From Buxus sempervirens (taxonomy: Eukaryota; Streptophyta; Magnoliopsida; Buxales; Buxaceae): 64,000 bases of DNA. The stretch covers positions 21,198,858 through 21,262,857 of the forward strand of contig OX387190.1 in assembly GCA_947561395.2 (NCBI GenBank), read 5' to 3'. Below the pieces are notes generated by a model. That model saw nothing but the letters and a program-made list of their open reading frames with translations, ran no database searches and was not told the origin of the DNA. A program made the translations under genes and the position numbers. This document shows, piece by piece, positions 44,153 to 55,946 of the stretch. Position 1 is the first letter of the stretch, and each line of letters begins with the position of its first letter.

Positions 44153-46929
44153 TGTGAGACATGGAAAAATCACCGGAGTGACCTCCCTCCGTCACCACAC
44201 GGGGCTCGACGTAAAGAGTGGGAGTCGCCACCATTCATAATTTGGAGGTGAGAATGGACACCAAAAGAGTGAAAAATAAGCAAAAAGAGATAAAAGAAAC
44301 ATTCTAGGATAAAAATAACCCTACTTGAAAATCAAATCCAGAGATGGGTAAGGGGATTAGATTATGAATGGGGGAAGGTGTTAGGCACCTCCATTCATCC
44401 ACACGAAGTGGTAGCCAAGTGTTTATTCATGCTAAAAAGGAAAATAAGAAGCTTGCTAAAAAATCATGAAAAAAGCCTTGAAAAAGGAACAATGTATGAT
44501 ATTTTCACATGAAAACCTAGATGGATTCTGGATCCTCTCTTATGTCAATATCATTTCTGGAATATCTCAAAAGATAGAAATCAAAGCACAAGTTATTCAA
44601 AAACCAAGTTGAATCAAATCCGGAAAATTCGGTGAAAAGTAATGCCATTTGTCTTGAAATCATTCAAATACAATTTTAAATCACATCAAACCAAATCCAT
44701 TTGAAAGATTATAGTAAATAAGGGTCTCATGCAAAATTTCACTTCATTCCGATAAAAAACTTAGGAGTTATGCTCCTTTTAGGGTTGCTGCTGAGGATTT
44801 TTAAAAGTGATGAGTAGGCAACTTTGGGAAATTCAATAGAAAAATCCACTCCATGAAAATCCACGAAATTAGGTGTGATTGAAGTCTGTATGGCCATCTT
44901 TCAAAAGAAACTAGCCTCATACAAAGATCCCTTCGGACGTGCCTTGGGTGGTCTCCCGAACAGGCCCCGAAGATCACCGTTTTACCCAGAAAAGTACAAA
45001 GGAACAGTTCTGAGTAAATCGGCTACCAATAATTCAAATGGAATTCAAAAATTATGAAACCAACTGGATTTGAAAATAGACTCATAAAGGAGTATCCAAA
45101 AACAAAAATCACTTGAATCGGATTTAAAACGAACACATGGCGCTCCGTCGAAGTGACAAGTTCTGTATTTAAACCTGAACTGACCAATCAACTTCGACAG
45201 AGAGGTGTCAAAAATCTGCTTGATAGAAATTCATGATTTTTGGTAGGTATGAACTAGACAGCCTCACCTTTCCCATGGTTCTGGAATCACTCCAAAATTC
45301 ATCCGGATGATGAAGTTATGAGTATCCGAAGTTAGGGTACAGTTGCTGTCAAGTAAACCCTAATCCGAATGAAACCAATACAAAAATGTGATAAAGTATG
45401 TGCAAATTCGTGCAAGATGAACAAAAACCTTTAGAAATCATTTGAAAACATTTCAGAATTGATCGAGGCAATTTATTAGGGATTTATCACTATGAAAGTA
45501 ATAAATCTCCAAATAGGAGCCTATTCCGCCAAAATAGTGCATTGTGTGCAAGATTGAAAATCCATACAATAACAATATAACAATATAGCATGCATATAGA
45601 TTCAATAAAATAAGGTTCTAGAACAGCCTAGGGTTCCGTTCCACTATCGTTTCCCTTTGTTCTCTCTCCCCGTTAAACACGGTTCTTCAAGATAATCAAG
45701 GGTACTTTGAATGGGAACGGTTTGCAATCAATCAAAAGGCCTTATGCTACATGGGTTCTAGTACTAGGGTCAATCCCCAGTCTCGTTTCTCCTAGATCCC
45801 GCCTTCACGTTTTACGGCTGGGGGGAGTCTTGAGATACTTTGAGCCGGGGAAGGATTTCCACACATACAAATAAAGCTTTATTCTACAGAAAGGTAGAAG
45901 AAGAGATCTAGATCTAAGAAATTAAAATACAGAAAATAAGAAGAGGTTGAGGCTTACCTGGGGTTCTGGAAGCAATCCGGCAGCGGTTCCCTTCTTCACT
46001 CGGAGCTCTTCGATCTCCAAAAACTTGGCCATTTGCTTGAGGAAGAGCCTCCTATTTATAGGCAAAGGCTAGGGTTGTTGGTAGACACAACTTAATGTCT
46101 AGAACCCTCCAACTTTAACCCTAGGGTTGTTTCCGAGATTTCCCCTCATTTAATGAGGGACATGATGGTAAAAAGTGATTTCTCTCGGAAAACCCTAATT
46201 TTGAGCAAAATTAATGTATCTGGCATCTCAGGCCGGATACACTAGAGATTTAATGTATCCGGCATATGATGCCGGATACACTAACTTTTCCTTGTATCCG
46301 GCACTTTAGACCGGATACAAAGGAAAGTACTTGTATCCGGCCTGGGTTGCCGGATACAGGTAAAAAAGCCATTTTTTCCACATTTTAACACAGGCAATAC
46401 TTATTTACATGTAATATCGTTTAAGTAAATGTCCTCGTATTTTTTAATCTCCATTTACTTAAGATATTACATGTAAATAAGCAAACACCCCCCCATTTGA
46501 ATCCATTAAAAATAGTTCCAGACCCAAATTCCAAGTGAATAAAAAGTCAACTTTCCAGTTCTAGGCGAAATTCCGATTTTTCAGGTCTGGAAAAAAGGTT
46601 CAATATGTTAAAACCAAGGTATTCGCCAAGATTTAAAATCTCAAAAAATTATTTTATGCAATAACATGGCTAAAATCCTGATTACCGGGAAAAATTATCT
46701 TGAAATCTGGCTTTAAAAAATATTTCATTTTCTGGGGTCAAAAGTCAACAAAATTCAACCGGAAAAAGTTTGACTTTGCACAAAAGATTGAATTCGGGCC
46801 TTTTCCTTTTCCGTTTTGGATTCAAATGGGTTAAGTATCTCAAACCCAATGCAAAGAATTGAAAATTCCAATAAAATATTTCTCTCCTTCAAGATTTATC
46901 AAAAATCGTGCAATTTTGGGGTGTCTACA
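44153..46929 (-). mobile_element. Solo LTR of a Tat-type element (2777 bp)
   Basis: Plus-strand ends TGTGAGACATGG and GGGGTGTCTACA match those of the full-length element's LTR. The target duplication GAAGG is intact at 44148-44152 and 46930-46934. Inside are a TATA box (complement of CCTATTTATAGG, 46052-46063), a PBS-like 9-mer 70 bp from the 3' end (44222-44230) and a palindrome array of a different sequence at 46216-46357. Lack of internal DNA with an intact duplication means LTR-LTR recombination after insertion into the Copia element. Confidence 0.93.
46216..46357. promoter_or_regulatory. Palindrome array I (solo LTR, different half-site)
   Basis: Four 25-bp units GTATCCGGC-N7-GCCGGATAC start at 46216, 46255, 46294 and 46333, exactly 39 bp apart. 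Flanking T and A extend three of the four dyads. The 7-bp cores differ (ATCTCAG, ATATGAT, ACTTTAG, CTGGGTT) while the half-sites hardly change. It lies about 150 bp upstream of the TATA box. Confidence 0.97.
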
Positions 46930-48238
46930 GAAGGGGAGGTGAATTTGTAGAGACCATTACTTGTGGTTGTCCCTTGAAGAAGTATCTTCCCTGAGTTGCA
47001 ATCCTTGACATAAAAACAGTGAGAAAAGAATTCAAAATAAACATGATTGTCCAAACAGAATTGGCGAACTGAAACCAAATTCTTGGTAAAAGTGGGAACA
47101 CACAAGAGATTTGTTAGAATGTAAGGAGAAGGAGAAGATGGAAAAGATGCAGAACCAGAGTGAGAGATAGGTACTGAAATACCATTGCCAACACGAAGAT
47201 GTTCTTCGCCCAAATATTCAGCAGACTGCAAATTCAGATTAGCCAGATCACTGGTGACATGATTTGTAGCAGCTGTATCGGGGTACCAGCTCATGTCTGA
47301 AACACTGTTAGAGACTGAATAATTTGCAGCAATAGGAGGTGCTGATGTATAGGCTTGATTAAATCGATAGAAACAATTAATGGCAGAATGTCCAGCTTTG
47401 TTGCATACTTGACAGATGAGAGAGTAATTTGAAGAAGAAAATCCAGTGGGTTGATGACCTGAGTTACCAGAGAAACCACGTCCTCTACCAAAATTGGAGT
47501 GACCACCACGACCTCTTGAATAGATAAAACGCCCACGAGAAAAATTTCTGCCACGATTGTTGGAAGGTGCTCGAGTGGTGGTGTTTACAGAGATATCAGT
47601 AGAAATGGTGTGATGTTGGAGTCTAGCCTCATGAGCAAGAAGATGTCCCAACAATTCGTCTGGAGAAATGGGATCTAAACGAGTAGTGACAGATGAAACC
47701 AAGGCATCATATTCTGTTCCAAGGCCTGCTAACAGATATGGGATGAACTCTGAGGAGGATAGAGGACGTCCAGCTGCTGCTATGGTGTCTGCAAGCATTT
47801 TTGCACGGCGATAATATGTTGAAATGGAATCTGATCCTTTCTTCAGAGAAGCTAACTGGAGCTGAGTTTGTATAATACGAGCTTGAGATGTTGAAGCAAA
47901 TGTAGATTCCAAAGAAAGCCAAACATCTCTAGAAGTTTTACAACCAATAACCTGAGAAATGAGGGTTTCAGATAGAGATGAAATTAATGTAGACATAACC
48001 ATCTGATCTTGTTGAACCCAAATTTCATAGTCAGGATTTGGGGAACAATCATCAAGAAGAAGGTCTGGAGCTGGATGGGTGCCATCAACATATTTGTAGA
48101 GTCGCTGTCCATGCAGATATGGCACCAGTTGAACTTTCCAGAGAAGGTAATTTTCAGGGGTAAGCTTGACAGAGATAATGTGTGAGACATTTGGTAGAGG
48201 GAGAGAAGGTGAGGTTAGGGAAGGTGAAGAAGAAGAGG
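46930..48238 (-). pseudogene. Copia gag and protease
   Basis: The frame contains VKLTPENYLLWKVQLVPYL, the gag core (IWVQQDQMVMSTLISSLSE, AKMLADTIAAAGRPLSSSEF), an RGRG-rich region, the zinc knuckle CQVCNKAGHSAINC and the protease motif WYPDTAATNHVTSD followed by LRVGNGISVPISHSG. The frame runs open back into the 5' LTR without a convincing initiator, so the start codon and primer-binding site seem to be deleted. It is cut at its 3' side by the solo LTR. Confidence 0.93.
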
Positions 48239-48421
48239 TTACATCTTCTTTCTCACTCTTTTTACATTACCGAGATGTGCTTTATATAATGATACAAAAG
48301 GGATAATCCTGGGGAATATTATAACAGAATGATCTTCTGAGCAGGTTCTAGAAGATATTCTGTTATGGTTCAGCTTTTGGGTTTAGTGGTTCAATTAGGC
48401 ATGGATGATGATGGTTTAACA
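48239..48421 (-). repeat. Copia 5' LTR
   Basis: 183-bp direct repeat of 20301-20486. The coding strand starts TGTTAAACC. The bases that follow its inner end are gag codons instead of a primer-binding site. Confidence 0.9.
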
Positions 48422-48622
48422 TTGGAAATATAGGATCGGCAATGCTTTAAAAGCAAAGTGTCTTCATTTTAGTTGACTATTGTATGTGACAACTTTCCAT
48501 TTCCCCTTTTTCCCTTTCTAAATCTAGGTTAGTTTTTGGAAATGATGAGTTTAAAGGGATCCCCTTGTATGATTGGTGCATCATCATGGTATAAACAAGT
48601 AAACCTGCTTATCCAATGCTAG

Positions 48623-48677
<55 letters not shown>

Positions 48678-49134
48678 GATGTCAATTCCAGGTAAAAGGA
48701 AAGACACCATTCACACTATTGCTTGCATATTTAAATTTTTGTTTTGCGTTTTTTAACCCCGTTATTGAGAGAATGAAGGGTTCATTGCTTCTTGTTGATA
48801 GCATCTTTATGATTCAGATGCATTGATTAATAAAAGAAGAGTAGTTAGTAGTATTGAGAAGCATGCATTTCTTTTATTCTTGTTACACTGTATAAGCTGA
48901 ATCATGAGAGTTTTAATCAAAATTTTTTCCCAATAATTGAGGTAATGGCTTTTTATTATTTCGTAATGGTTTTACTGTGTACTCTGGGTCGAGAGAATGG
49001 CGTTTCCAACAAGTATTTCTAACATACCAATTGGCAATTGTTAGGTATCCCAACAAGAGTTGGATCGTATGCGTGCATCATTGCTCATGATGCATGATGA
49101 GTACGATATGTTTGTCGCATATTTTAGATAGATG
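48422..49134. other. Host DNA right of the Copia element, with a CT microsatellite
   Basis: No gene-like frame. A CT repeat of about 25 units lies at 48623-48673. Confidence 0.6.
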
Positions 49135-49865
49135 GGTGGTGTGCGCACCTAAAACCTGGCCTAGATCGCACACCGGGCGCACTTTTTTGTGCGTGCCACG
49201 GGACTTTCGGAGTCGCCACTGCCTGAGAGGTGCAGGCAGACACGGTTTTGCCCTAATCGGATCTAAGTCTTGTCTGCGGCTTTTCAGAGTTCTAGCTAAG
49301 TCCTCGGTTACGATCCGGGGAAGTCCTAAGACACCCCGGCCCGCCCCGTCGGTCTGACGGGTCCCTCGGGTCTCCCTGGTTTATGAGTCAATTTCACCCT
49401 TCCTAGACCAGCATGCGGTTTATTGGGTCTGGTGGGGCCCTCAGAGGGTGTGGGTCCCTTTTATTTTGATTTTATCTTTTTTTATTTAGCGAAGTGGGTC
49501 GGACCCGGGTCCCGTTGGAAGACCCGTGGGCTGCCATGGTTGGGCCTGGGGCCCATTTGGGTTATTGGGTAACCCATTTAGTTTTTTATTTACAATTTAT
49601 TTGGGCTTAGTGGGCTTGGAATGGGCCCATTAGCCAAGGGTCAAGGGGCCTGGGCCTGTTTATTGAAAACAGGCCTGGTATAGGCCAGTCCAAATGTGGG
49701 CCCCTTAGGTGGGCCCAAGGTGATCTTGGTGGGCCCATCTGGGTCCACAGTCCATAAATGGGCTTAAAATAGCCCAAGAAGTCTAAAGGGTTGGTTCAGG
49801 CCGGTTCAAGTCGGCTCATGTCCAACCGGGCCGGAAATTGAGTTTTTTACATTATTTTTACATCT

Positions 49866-49969
49866 GCCCGTATATGTTATACGGGCAGCCTTTGCCCGTG
49901 GATAACATCCGGGCCCGCCTGCCCGTGAAGCAAACACGGTCCCGCCTGGACCGCTCTGAGTTTACGGGC
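49866..49969. promoter_or_regulatory. Palindrome array E (TATA-distal, four units)
   Basis: Units at 49866, 49894, 49921 and 49949, with steps 28, 27 and 28, the same as arrays A and B. Half-sites vary (GCCCGTA, GCCCGTG, GACCGCT; TACGGGC, TCCGGGC, CACGGTC). It lies downstream of the TATA box in LTR direction, in the R/U5 part. Confidence 0.93.
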
Positions 49970-50750
49970 GCAGCTTGTTTTGCACTTTTGCTGCCGATTT
50001 TGCTGGGGATCAGTCCCTTGGCCTTCTCAGATGTTCTGGTAATTTTAGATGGACTTCTGGATTCTTCAAAGTCCTTTCCTTTCCTCTTTTGGCCTAAAAG
50101 GCCTCCTTCTTCTTTCTTCCTTTTCGATATGAGAGCCGGCCTCTTTTTGGATGATCCATGATCATCTTGTGGAGAGGGGAAATGGGAAATTACAGGGAAC
50201 CTATTTGTCTTCAAGAAGGATTCAATCTCTTCACATTAAGAACTTAAAAAAGTTATTTAATTAATTAATCGAAGTATTCTTTAGGCACTTCTTTTCTTCC
50301 TTCCTTGTAATGATCCACTCCCTAATACCATCTCCTCATGATACTCAAAATAGCAACTAAGTTAGTAACATAAAAAGTGTTTAAAAGAGACTTAGAAAAT
50401 GAAGTCAAAATGAAAACATTATAAAATCCAACATACTTACAATATGGTTTTTGTTAGTGATGACTTCTCCGGTGAATTTGGCAGCGCTTCCGCGTCCTCC
50501 AAAGATTCTCAAGTTGGTTTTGAAAAGGGGTTTGTTAGGAGGCCATACTCAAAGGAGGGTTAGGGAAAGCTTGGGCATGGTTTTGGTAAGACAGGGGTAT
50601 TTTGGGAACAAAAGAGGTTTGGGTTAGGGGTGGTGGCAATTGGGCAGAGTGTGGCCGAGGTAATCACACAGACAGAGGGGGGAGAGGCAAAGAGGATCAG
50701 CTTGTCCAAATGAAGGGGGTGGCCTCTCTATTTATAGGCAAAATTTCCGT

Positions 50751-50965
50751 GCCCTTATTTGAAATACGGGCATGCCTTGCCCGTACTTCAAGTACGGGCG
50801 TGCCTTGCCCGTAATTCAAATACGGGCGAAAAACGAATATTTGCAATTATCGCAGATTCGGCCGTACGGGACGCGTGTCCCGCCGTACAGTGACGCGTGT
50901 TTCCTTCTATAAGCGTGCCCGTACTTCAAATACGGGCATGCCTTGCCCGTAATATAAATACGGTC
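50751..50965. promoter_or_regulatory. Palindrome array F (TATA-proximal, three plus two units)
   Basis: Units at 50751, 50779, 50807, then 50917 and 50945. The 110-bp gap equals four steps of 27.5 bp, so both halves are nearly in phase. The gap holds another dyad, GTACGGGAC around GCGT then GTCCCGC (about 50864-50886). The array starts 13 bp upstream of the TATA box. Confidence 0.93.
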
Positions 50966-51532
50966 CAGCACGTTTTAAAAATGTTTGGATTTCAAACCTT
51001 TATTCAATTTGGTTTTTTGCAAGATTCTTATTCGATTTTTCGATTATTTTATTAAAAAAGCGAGATTCTCTTTATTAAAATATTATTAAACACATTTATC
51101 TTATTTATTTTATTGGTTTATTCCATTTTTGCTGCTTTTTTTTGCCACATGGGCAGTTTTTCTGAAACTTCAACTGCTCATAACTTCTTCATCCGGTGTC
51201 CGATTCCAGCAAACTTAGTGTCGTTGGAACCGGCTCGGAACCACCTATCCACTGGGATCAGGCCTGGTAGTTGAATTGGGGCCGAGCAAAAAGTCAACTT
51301 TTCGCTCCCCAAAAGTTTGACCAGCTCATATCTTTTCCATCTGGACTCCGATTCCAGCAAATTCGGTTGCGTTAGAATCGTATCGAAATGCTCTTTTCAA
51401 TGAGATGAAGTTTGATGGCCAAATTCACTTGAATCAAAAAGTCAATTTTTGACCCCCTCAGGGTTTGACTAAAAGTTTGACTTTTCATTTTTTGCCATTT
51501 TAGGGGTGCAAAAATCAGGTGTCTACAGGTGG

Positions 51533-52533
51533 ACATGAGAGTATGACAAGAGCTTTTCCTTTTCTACTCTAAATATGGAAACATGGTTTACTATCTCTTG
51601 TTATTGCTCTTGTTATGTTATTTCTAGTGGAAACAAGCTCTCCTTTAAATATCTTAACTCTCATACATTTAATCTCAGGTAGATAGCAGCCGAGTCCCAA
51701 GTGTCTATGGTTTGGCCAAGATATTTTGTTACTTAAGGTATGGAGACAAGTTAAGATATGCATTGGTGTTTATTTGATTACTCTATTTTGCTGCTATATA
51801 GATCAAGAGGCAATCAAGAGGCATATATATCTCTTTTGTCTTTCTTTTTTCTGATCAATTTTCTATGGATTATAAAATTGTGACCGGTGAGTGACTTGAG
51901 TTCTCTTTAGGTGGTATGAATTAGTATAGAGCTCATACTGACTTGTTCATGCTATGTCTAATGAACTTGAATTGTGTTTGTATCCATTGAATTTTTGACT
52001 TTGTGTTTGAGGGATAGATTATTCTTGAAATTTACTTTTGTTATGATCTTCACTACTAATTTCACTTGCACATTTTCAGGTCGACATGATCATAATGCCG
52101 ACCACAATTGGTCAAATGGGTAAGCTGCTTACACATAAAGTCACAATTGTGGAATTGAAGCCTTGGACTCATATGTTCATTAACGAACTGATGGGGCACT
52201 ATTGACTCTTGGAGAAAGCTCACATTTAACTTTGTATTATGGGTCATTTTGTAATTTCAAACATTGTGTTTAGGTGTTTTGTATTGGAATTATGTATATT
52301 CATATATATATCTATAGGTAGGATTCAAGTTTTTTCATGCCACCCATAGGTGTTTTAAGTTTTAGCAATCCTCTTTTAACTAGAGTGCTTATAATAATAT
52401 TCATAGAACTCATGAGATACGAATTGGTTCATTCATACTACATCTTACGTTAGCATCCATTTTCTGCATGGACATGGGACTGTGTCACAGGTATCAGTAG
52501 CCTTTGGCGTAACTTACATTCCTCCTACACAAA
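51533..52533. other. Host DNA between the two inverted solo LTRs
   Basis: About 1 kb of AT-rich sequence with no gene-like frame, RNA or repeat recognised. It is not related to either LTR. Confidence 0.5.
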
Positions 52534-53112
52534 GTAGGTGTTAGCACCAGATTTTTGCACCCCTAAAAAGAGGAAAAATGAAAGTTCAAACTAAAAGTCA
52601 AACCTTGAGGGGTCAAGAAATTGACTTTTTGATTTAAGTGGATTTGACCATCAAACTTCATCTCATTAAAAAGAGCATTTCGACACGGTTCCAACGCAAC
52701 TGAGTTTGCTGGAATCAGAGTTCGGATGAGAAAGTTATGAGTTGGTCAAACTTTTGGGGAGCGAAAAGTTAACTTTTTGCTCGACCCCAATTCAGTTACC
52801 AAACTTGATCACAGTGGATAGGTGATTTCGAGCCGGTTCTAATGACACTAAGTTTGCTTAAATCGGACACCGGACAAAGAAGTTATGGGCAGTTGAAGTT
52901 TCAGAAAAACTGTCCATGTGGCAAAAGGGCAGCAGAAAATAGAATTAACCAATAAAATAAATAAAATAAATGTATTTACTAAATATTTTAATAATATTTT
53001 AAATAAAAAGAATCTCGTTTTTTAATAAAATAATCGAAAAAATCGAATAAAATCTTTACAAAAAATCAAATTGAATAAAGGTTTGAAATCCAAACATTTT
53101 AAAAACGTGCTC

Positions 53113-53327
53113 GCCTGTATTTGAAATACGGGCAGGGCGTGCCCATATTTCAAATACGGGCACACCTTCTGGAAGGGACACGCGTTGTTGTACGGCGGGA
53201 TACGCATCCCGTACGACCGATTCGGCGAGATTTGAAAATGTGTGTTTTTCGCCCGCATTTGAAATATGGGCAAGGCACGCCTGCATTTGAAGTACGGGCA
53301 AGGCATGCCTACACTTCAAATACGGGC
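53113..53327. promoter_or_regulatory. Palindrome array G (TATA-proximal, two plus three units)
   Basis: Units at 53113 and 53141, then 53251, 53279 and 53307: steps of 28 with a 110-bp gap, the mirror image of array F. Left half-sites have decayed by C-to-T type changes (GCCTGTA, GCCTGCA, GCCTACA), whereas right half-sites are mostly TACGGGC. It ends 14 bp before the TATA box. Confidence 0.92.
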
Positions 53328-54162
53328 ACGATCTTTTTTGCCTATAAATAGAAAGGTTGGCCCCCCATTCGAACATGCCAACCTCTTAGAGCCTCCCCCT
53401 CTCCTTCCTCGTTGTTTGCACGTCCAACCCCTGCCCAAGTCCTGCCACTCCTAATACCAAGCACCAAAATACCCAAAATACCCTTGGTAAGCCCAAACCT
53501 TGCCCAAACTCTGCCTTTTTCTCCTTTGAATACAAGAAGCCTAGCAAAAACCTTTCAAAACCAATTTAGAAAACCGAAGGGGACGCGGAAGCGCTGCCGA
53601 AATTCTCGGAAGACCTCAACACATCTAAAGCAAGGTAATGTTAATACTGTAAGTATTGTTTACAATTTTCCATTCAATATGAGTAAATATTGGCTAATCT
53701 CGGTATCCTTATAAGTTTATTTTCTACATTTGACTCTTCCCATACTTATTCTAATCTCTTTCTTGCTTGTTGTACATCCTGAGAAATATACTTAAGGAAA
53801 ATTACCTACATAAGAAAGGAGGAGAACATCTACAAGTCAAAAGGGACATCTAAGTTAATTTCAAGCCACTTTAATGAATTCATTTTGTTTGTTTATTATA
53901 GAGGGATATGTCCTTAAAAATCTGTTGTACCCCATGCCCTCCTCTCTCTTTCCCTTCTTGGTGTTGGTCACGGGTGATTAAAAGATGAGCTCACTTCTTC
54001 AAAGAGTGCAAAAGAGAGAAAAAGAATAACTTTAAGACCAAATGAAGTAAATGCATTGCTGTGGAAGCGGATGAAAACCCTGATGGACGTCACTGGACCC
54101 CCTAAAAGACCTACCGGAGTGATCTCAATCAAAGTCGGAGCAAAATGGCGAAATTGAGAAAA

Positions 54163-54267
54163 AACCGTATACTCAGAACGGTCAAGGCGTGACCGTAGTT
54201 AATCTACGGTCTGACCTGAATTGTATTAAATTTACGGTTCTGACCAGACTGTGAATTAAATACGGTC
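54163..54267. promoter_or_regulatory. Palindrome array H (TATA-distal, four units)
   Basis: Units at 54163, 54191, 54219 and 54247, all 28 bp apart. They use the variant half-sites AACCGTA, GACCGTA and GACTGTG with TACGGTC or TACGGTT. The third left half-site (AATTGTA) is decayed. Confidence 0.88.
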
Positions 54268-54986
54268 ATTTAACAACTTAAAAAACCATTTTTCTGACCC
54301 GGGTGGACCCAAATCCAACCCGAACCGGTCTAAATCGACCCTTAAGATATTTTGGGCTGTTTTGAGTCCACTTTTGGACCATGGGCCCACCAAGATCCCC
54401 TTGGGCCCACATGAGTGGCCCACATTTTGACTGGCCTATACCAGGCCCGTTTTCAACAAACGAGCTCGAGGCCACTTGACCCCTGGCTCATGGGCCAAAT
54501 CAAAGCCCAAGTGTAAATAATTTAGTTAAATAAATAAACCATAAGGGTTACCCAATAACCCTACTGGGTCCAAGCCCAATCTTGGCAATCCACGGGTCTT
54601 CCAACGGGACCCATATCCGACCCACCTCACATAAATAAAAAGATAAAAATGAAATAAAAAGGGGCCCACACCATCAGAGGGTCCCGTCAGACCAAAGAAG
54701 TGACATGCTGGTCTAGGAAATTATGAAAATTGACTCAAAACCAGAGAGACCCGAGGGATCCGTCAGACCGACGAGGTGGGTCGGGGTGTCTTCAGACTTC
54801 CCCGGACGTAATCGAGGACTTAGCCAGAACTCTAATAAGCCGCAGACTAGACTCAGACTGGGATAGGGCAATCGCCGTGTCTGCCTGCACCTCTCAGACA
54901 GTGGCGACTCCAAAAGTCCCGAGGCACGCACGAAACCACGTGCGCCCCGTGTGTGATCTAGGTCATTTTTAGGTGCGCACAGTAGG

Positions 54987-55938
54987 CAGCGAACATTAGG
55001 CTCATCATGAAAGGCTCATATTTATAAACATTTCTAGAGGCATGCCCACGCGAAACACGTTGGCCATATGAAACTCACAGATGACTCGAGGTCAACCTAA
55101 TCTAATTAAATTATTCAGACTTCGACTTTCTAATTTTCATTTTGTTTCTTTTACTTAGAATATTAAAAAAGGACACAAGAATCTAACTAATCCACTTTTG
55201 ATTGTTTGTATTCTTTTGAAGTCATTAGAAAAACTGTATAACCGTTCTAGCTGCCATTCCTTGGAGATGATGATTGTAGAATCTTTCTTCCAAGTCCAAA
55301 GGAGATATATGAGACCATTATAGATGACGTTTAGATTGCACATCAACATTATAAACATTATGTTGTAGAATGCATGTGTTTTGACACCGTAGTTGTTGAT
55401 GTGGCAACCAATCGTTGGTTAGATGATTTGATCCATTAAATATTCATATAATAATTAAAACATTCAACTATAACCTATTTAAGTATTATTAAAAATTATT
55501 ATTGTTGTTTAAAAATCATCACTAAATATTAATTTATTCATTTTATAAAGTATCACTAAACCCTAAATTTTCCATAAGATTATGTATTGGCTTCATGAGA
55601 TTCTAATTTTTTTGAAACTAACCTTTCAATGAAATTCAAGAATAGATTCTAATAATTTAATCGACCTTGGATTTCTTTTTTTTGGGTAGAATAAAAGGAA
55701 GGAAGGGCTCACCAGCATGGCCGACCTCCCTGCGTGTGACCATAGTGACTTCTCCCCTGCCACTGAATGTTCAGATTGAGCCATAGCTACCAACCAACAT
55801 CACCTTAGTCAGGTTGGACCATCACCACACTCCATATTACCACAAAAATGCAATGAACCTTGCAATTGGGGTCCAATCCTTATGACTAGCCCTACATGTT
55901 GAGGATTTGATCCTAGGACCTCCATCCCTCCAAAGCCA
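54987..55938. other. Intergenic, nothing recognised
   Basis: AT-rich host DNA with no gene-like frame. Confidence 0.5.
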
Positions 55939-55946
55939 CACACAAG

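Larger units (their letters stand above)
20301..48421 (-). mobile_element. Copia retrotransposon split by two nested insertions
   Basis: Near-identical short LTRs lie at 20301-20486 (3') and 48239-48421 (5'), both beginning TGTTAAACCATCATC on the minus strand. A purine tract (complement of GCCCCCCTC) precedes the 3' LTR. Removing the two inserted elements with one copy of each target duplication leaves about 4452 bp. That is a normal length for a Copia element with very short LTRs, such as the Ale lineage. Domain order is gag, CCHC knuckle, protease, integrase, RT, RNase H. No tRNA primer-binding site is recognisable after the 5' LTR, and the integrase has a frameshift, so this copy is inactive. 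Its own target duplication was not resolved. Confidence 0.9.
49140..51527 (-). mobile_element. Solo LTR of a second GCCCGTA-type Tat family (2388 bp)
   Basis: Plus-strand ends TGTGCGCACC and GGTGTCTACA. Target duplication GGTGG at 49135-49139 and 51528-51532. TATA box complement CTATTTATAG at 50728-50737. PBS-like 9-mer at 49210-49218, 70 bp from the 3' end. Two palindrome arrays. It is clearly related to, but diverged from, the LTR at 52539-54981, and has a different length and 3' end from the full-length element. Confidence 0.93.
52539..54981 (+). mobile_element. Solo LTR, same family as 49140-51527, opposite orientation (2443 bp)
   Basis: Starts TGTTAGCACCAGATTTTTGC and ends TAGGTGCGCACA. 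Target duplication GTAGG at 52534-52538 and 54982-54986. TATA box CTATAAATAG at 53342-53351. PBS-like TGGCGACTC at 54902-54910, 71 bp from the end. Two palindrome arrays lie in the same relative places as in its partner. It is more diverged at the 5' tip (TGTTAG versus TGTAGA). Confidence 0.93.

Noticed and set aside
20301..48421. A clear 5-bp target duplication for the Copia element
   Set aside because: Flanks TTGGA (right) and TTTTG (left) do not match. A GAAAT pair near both ends is offset from the LTR tips and cannot be defended.
49140..54981. One giant foldback transposon with 2.4-kb inverted ends
   Set aside because: Each arm has its own different 5-bp target duplication (GGTGG and GTAGG), so they are two independent solo LTRs.
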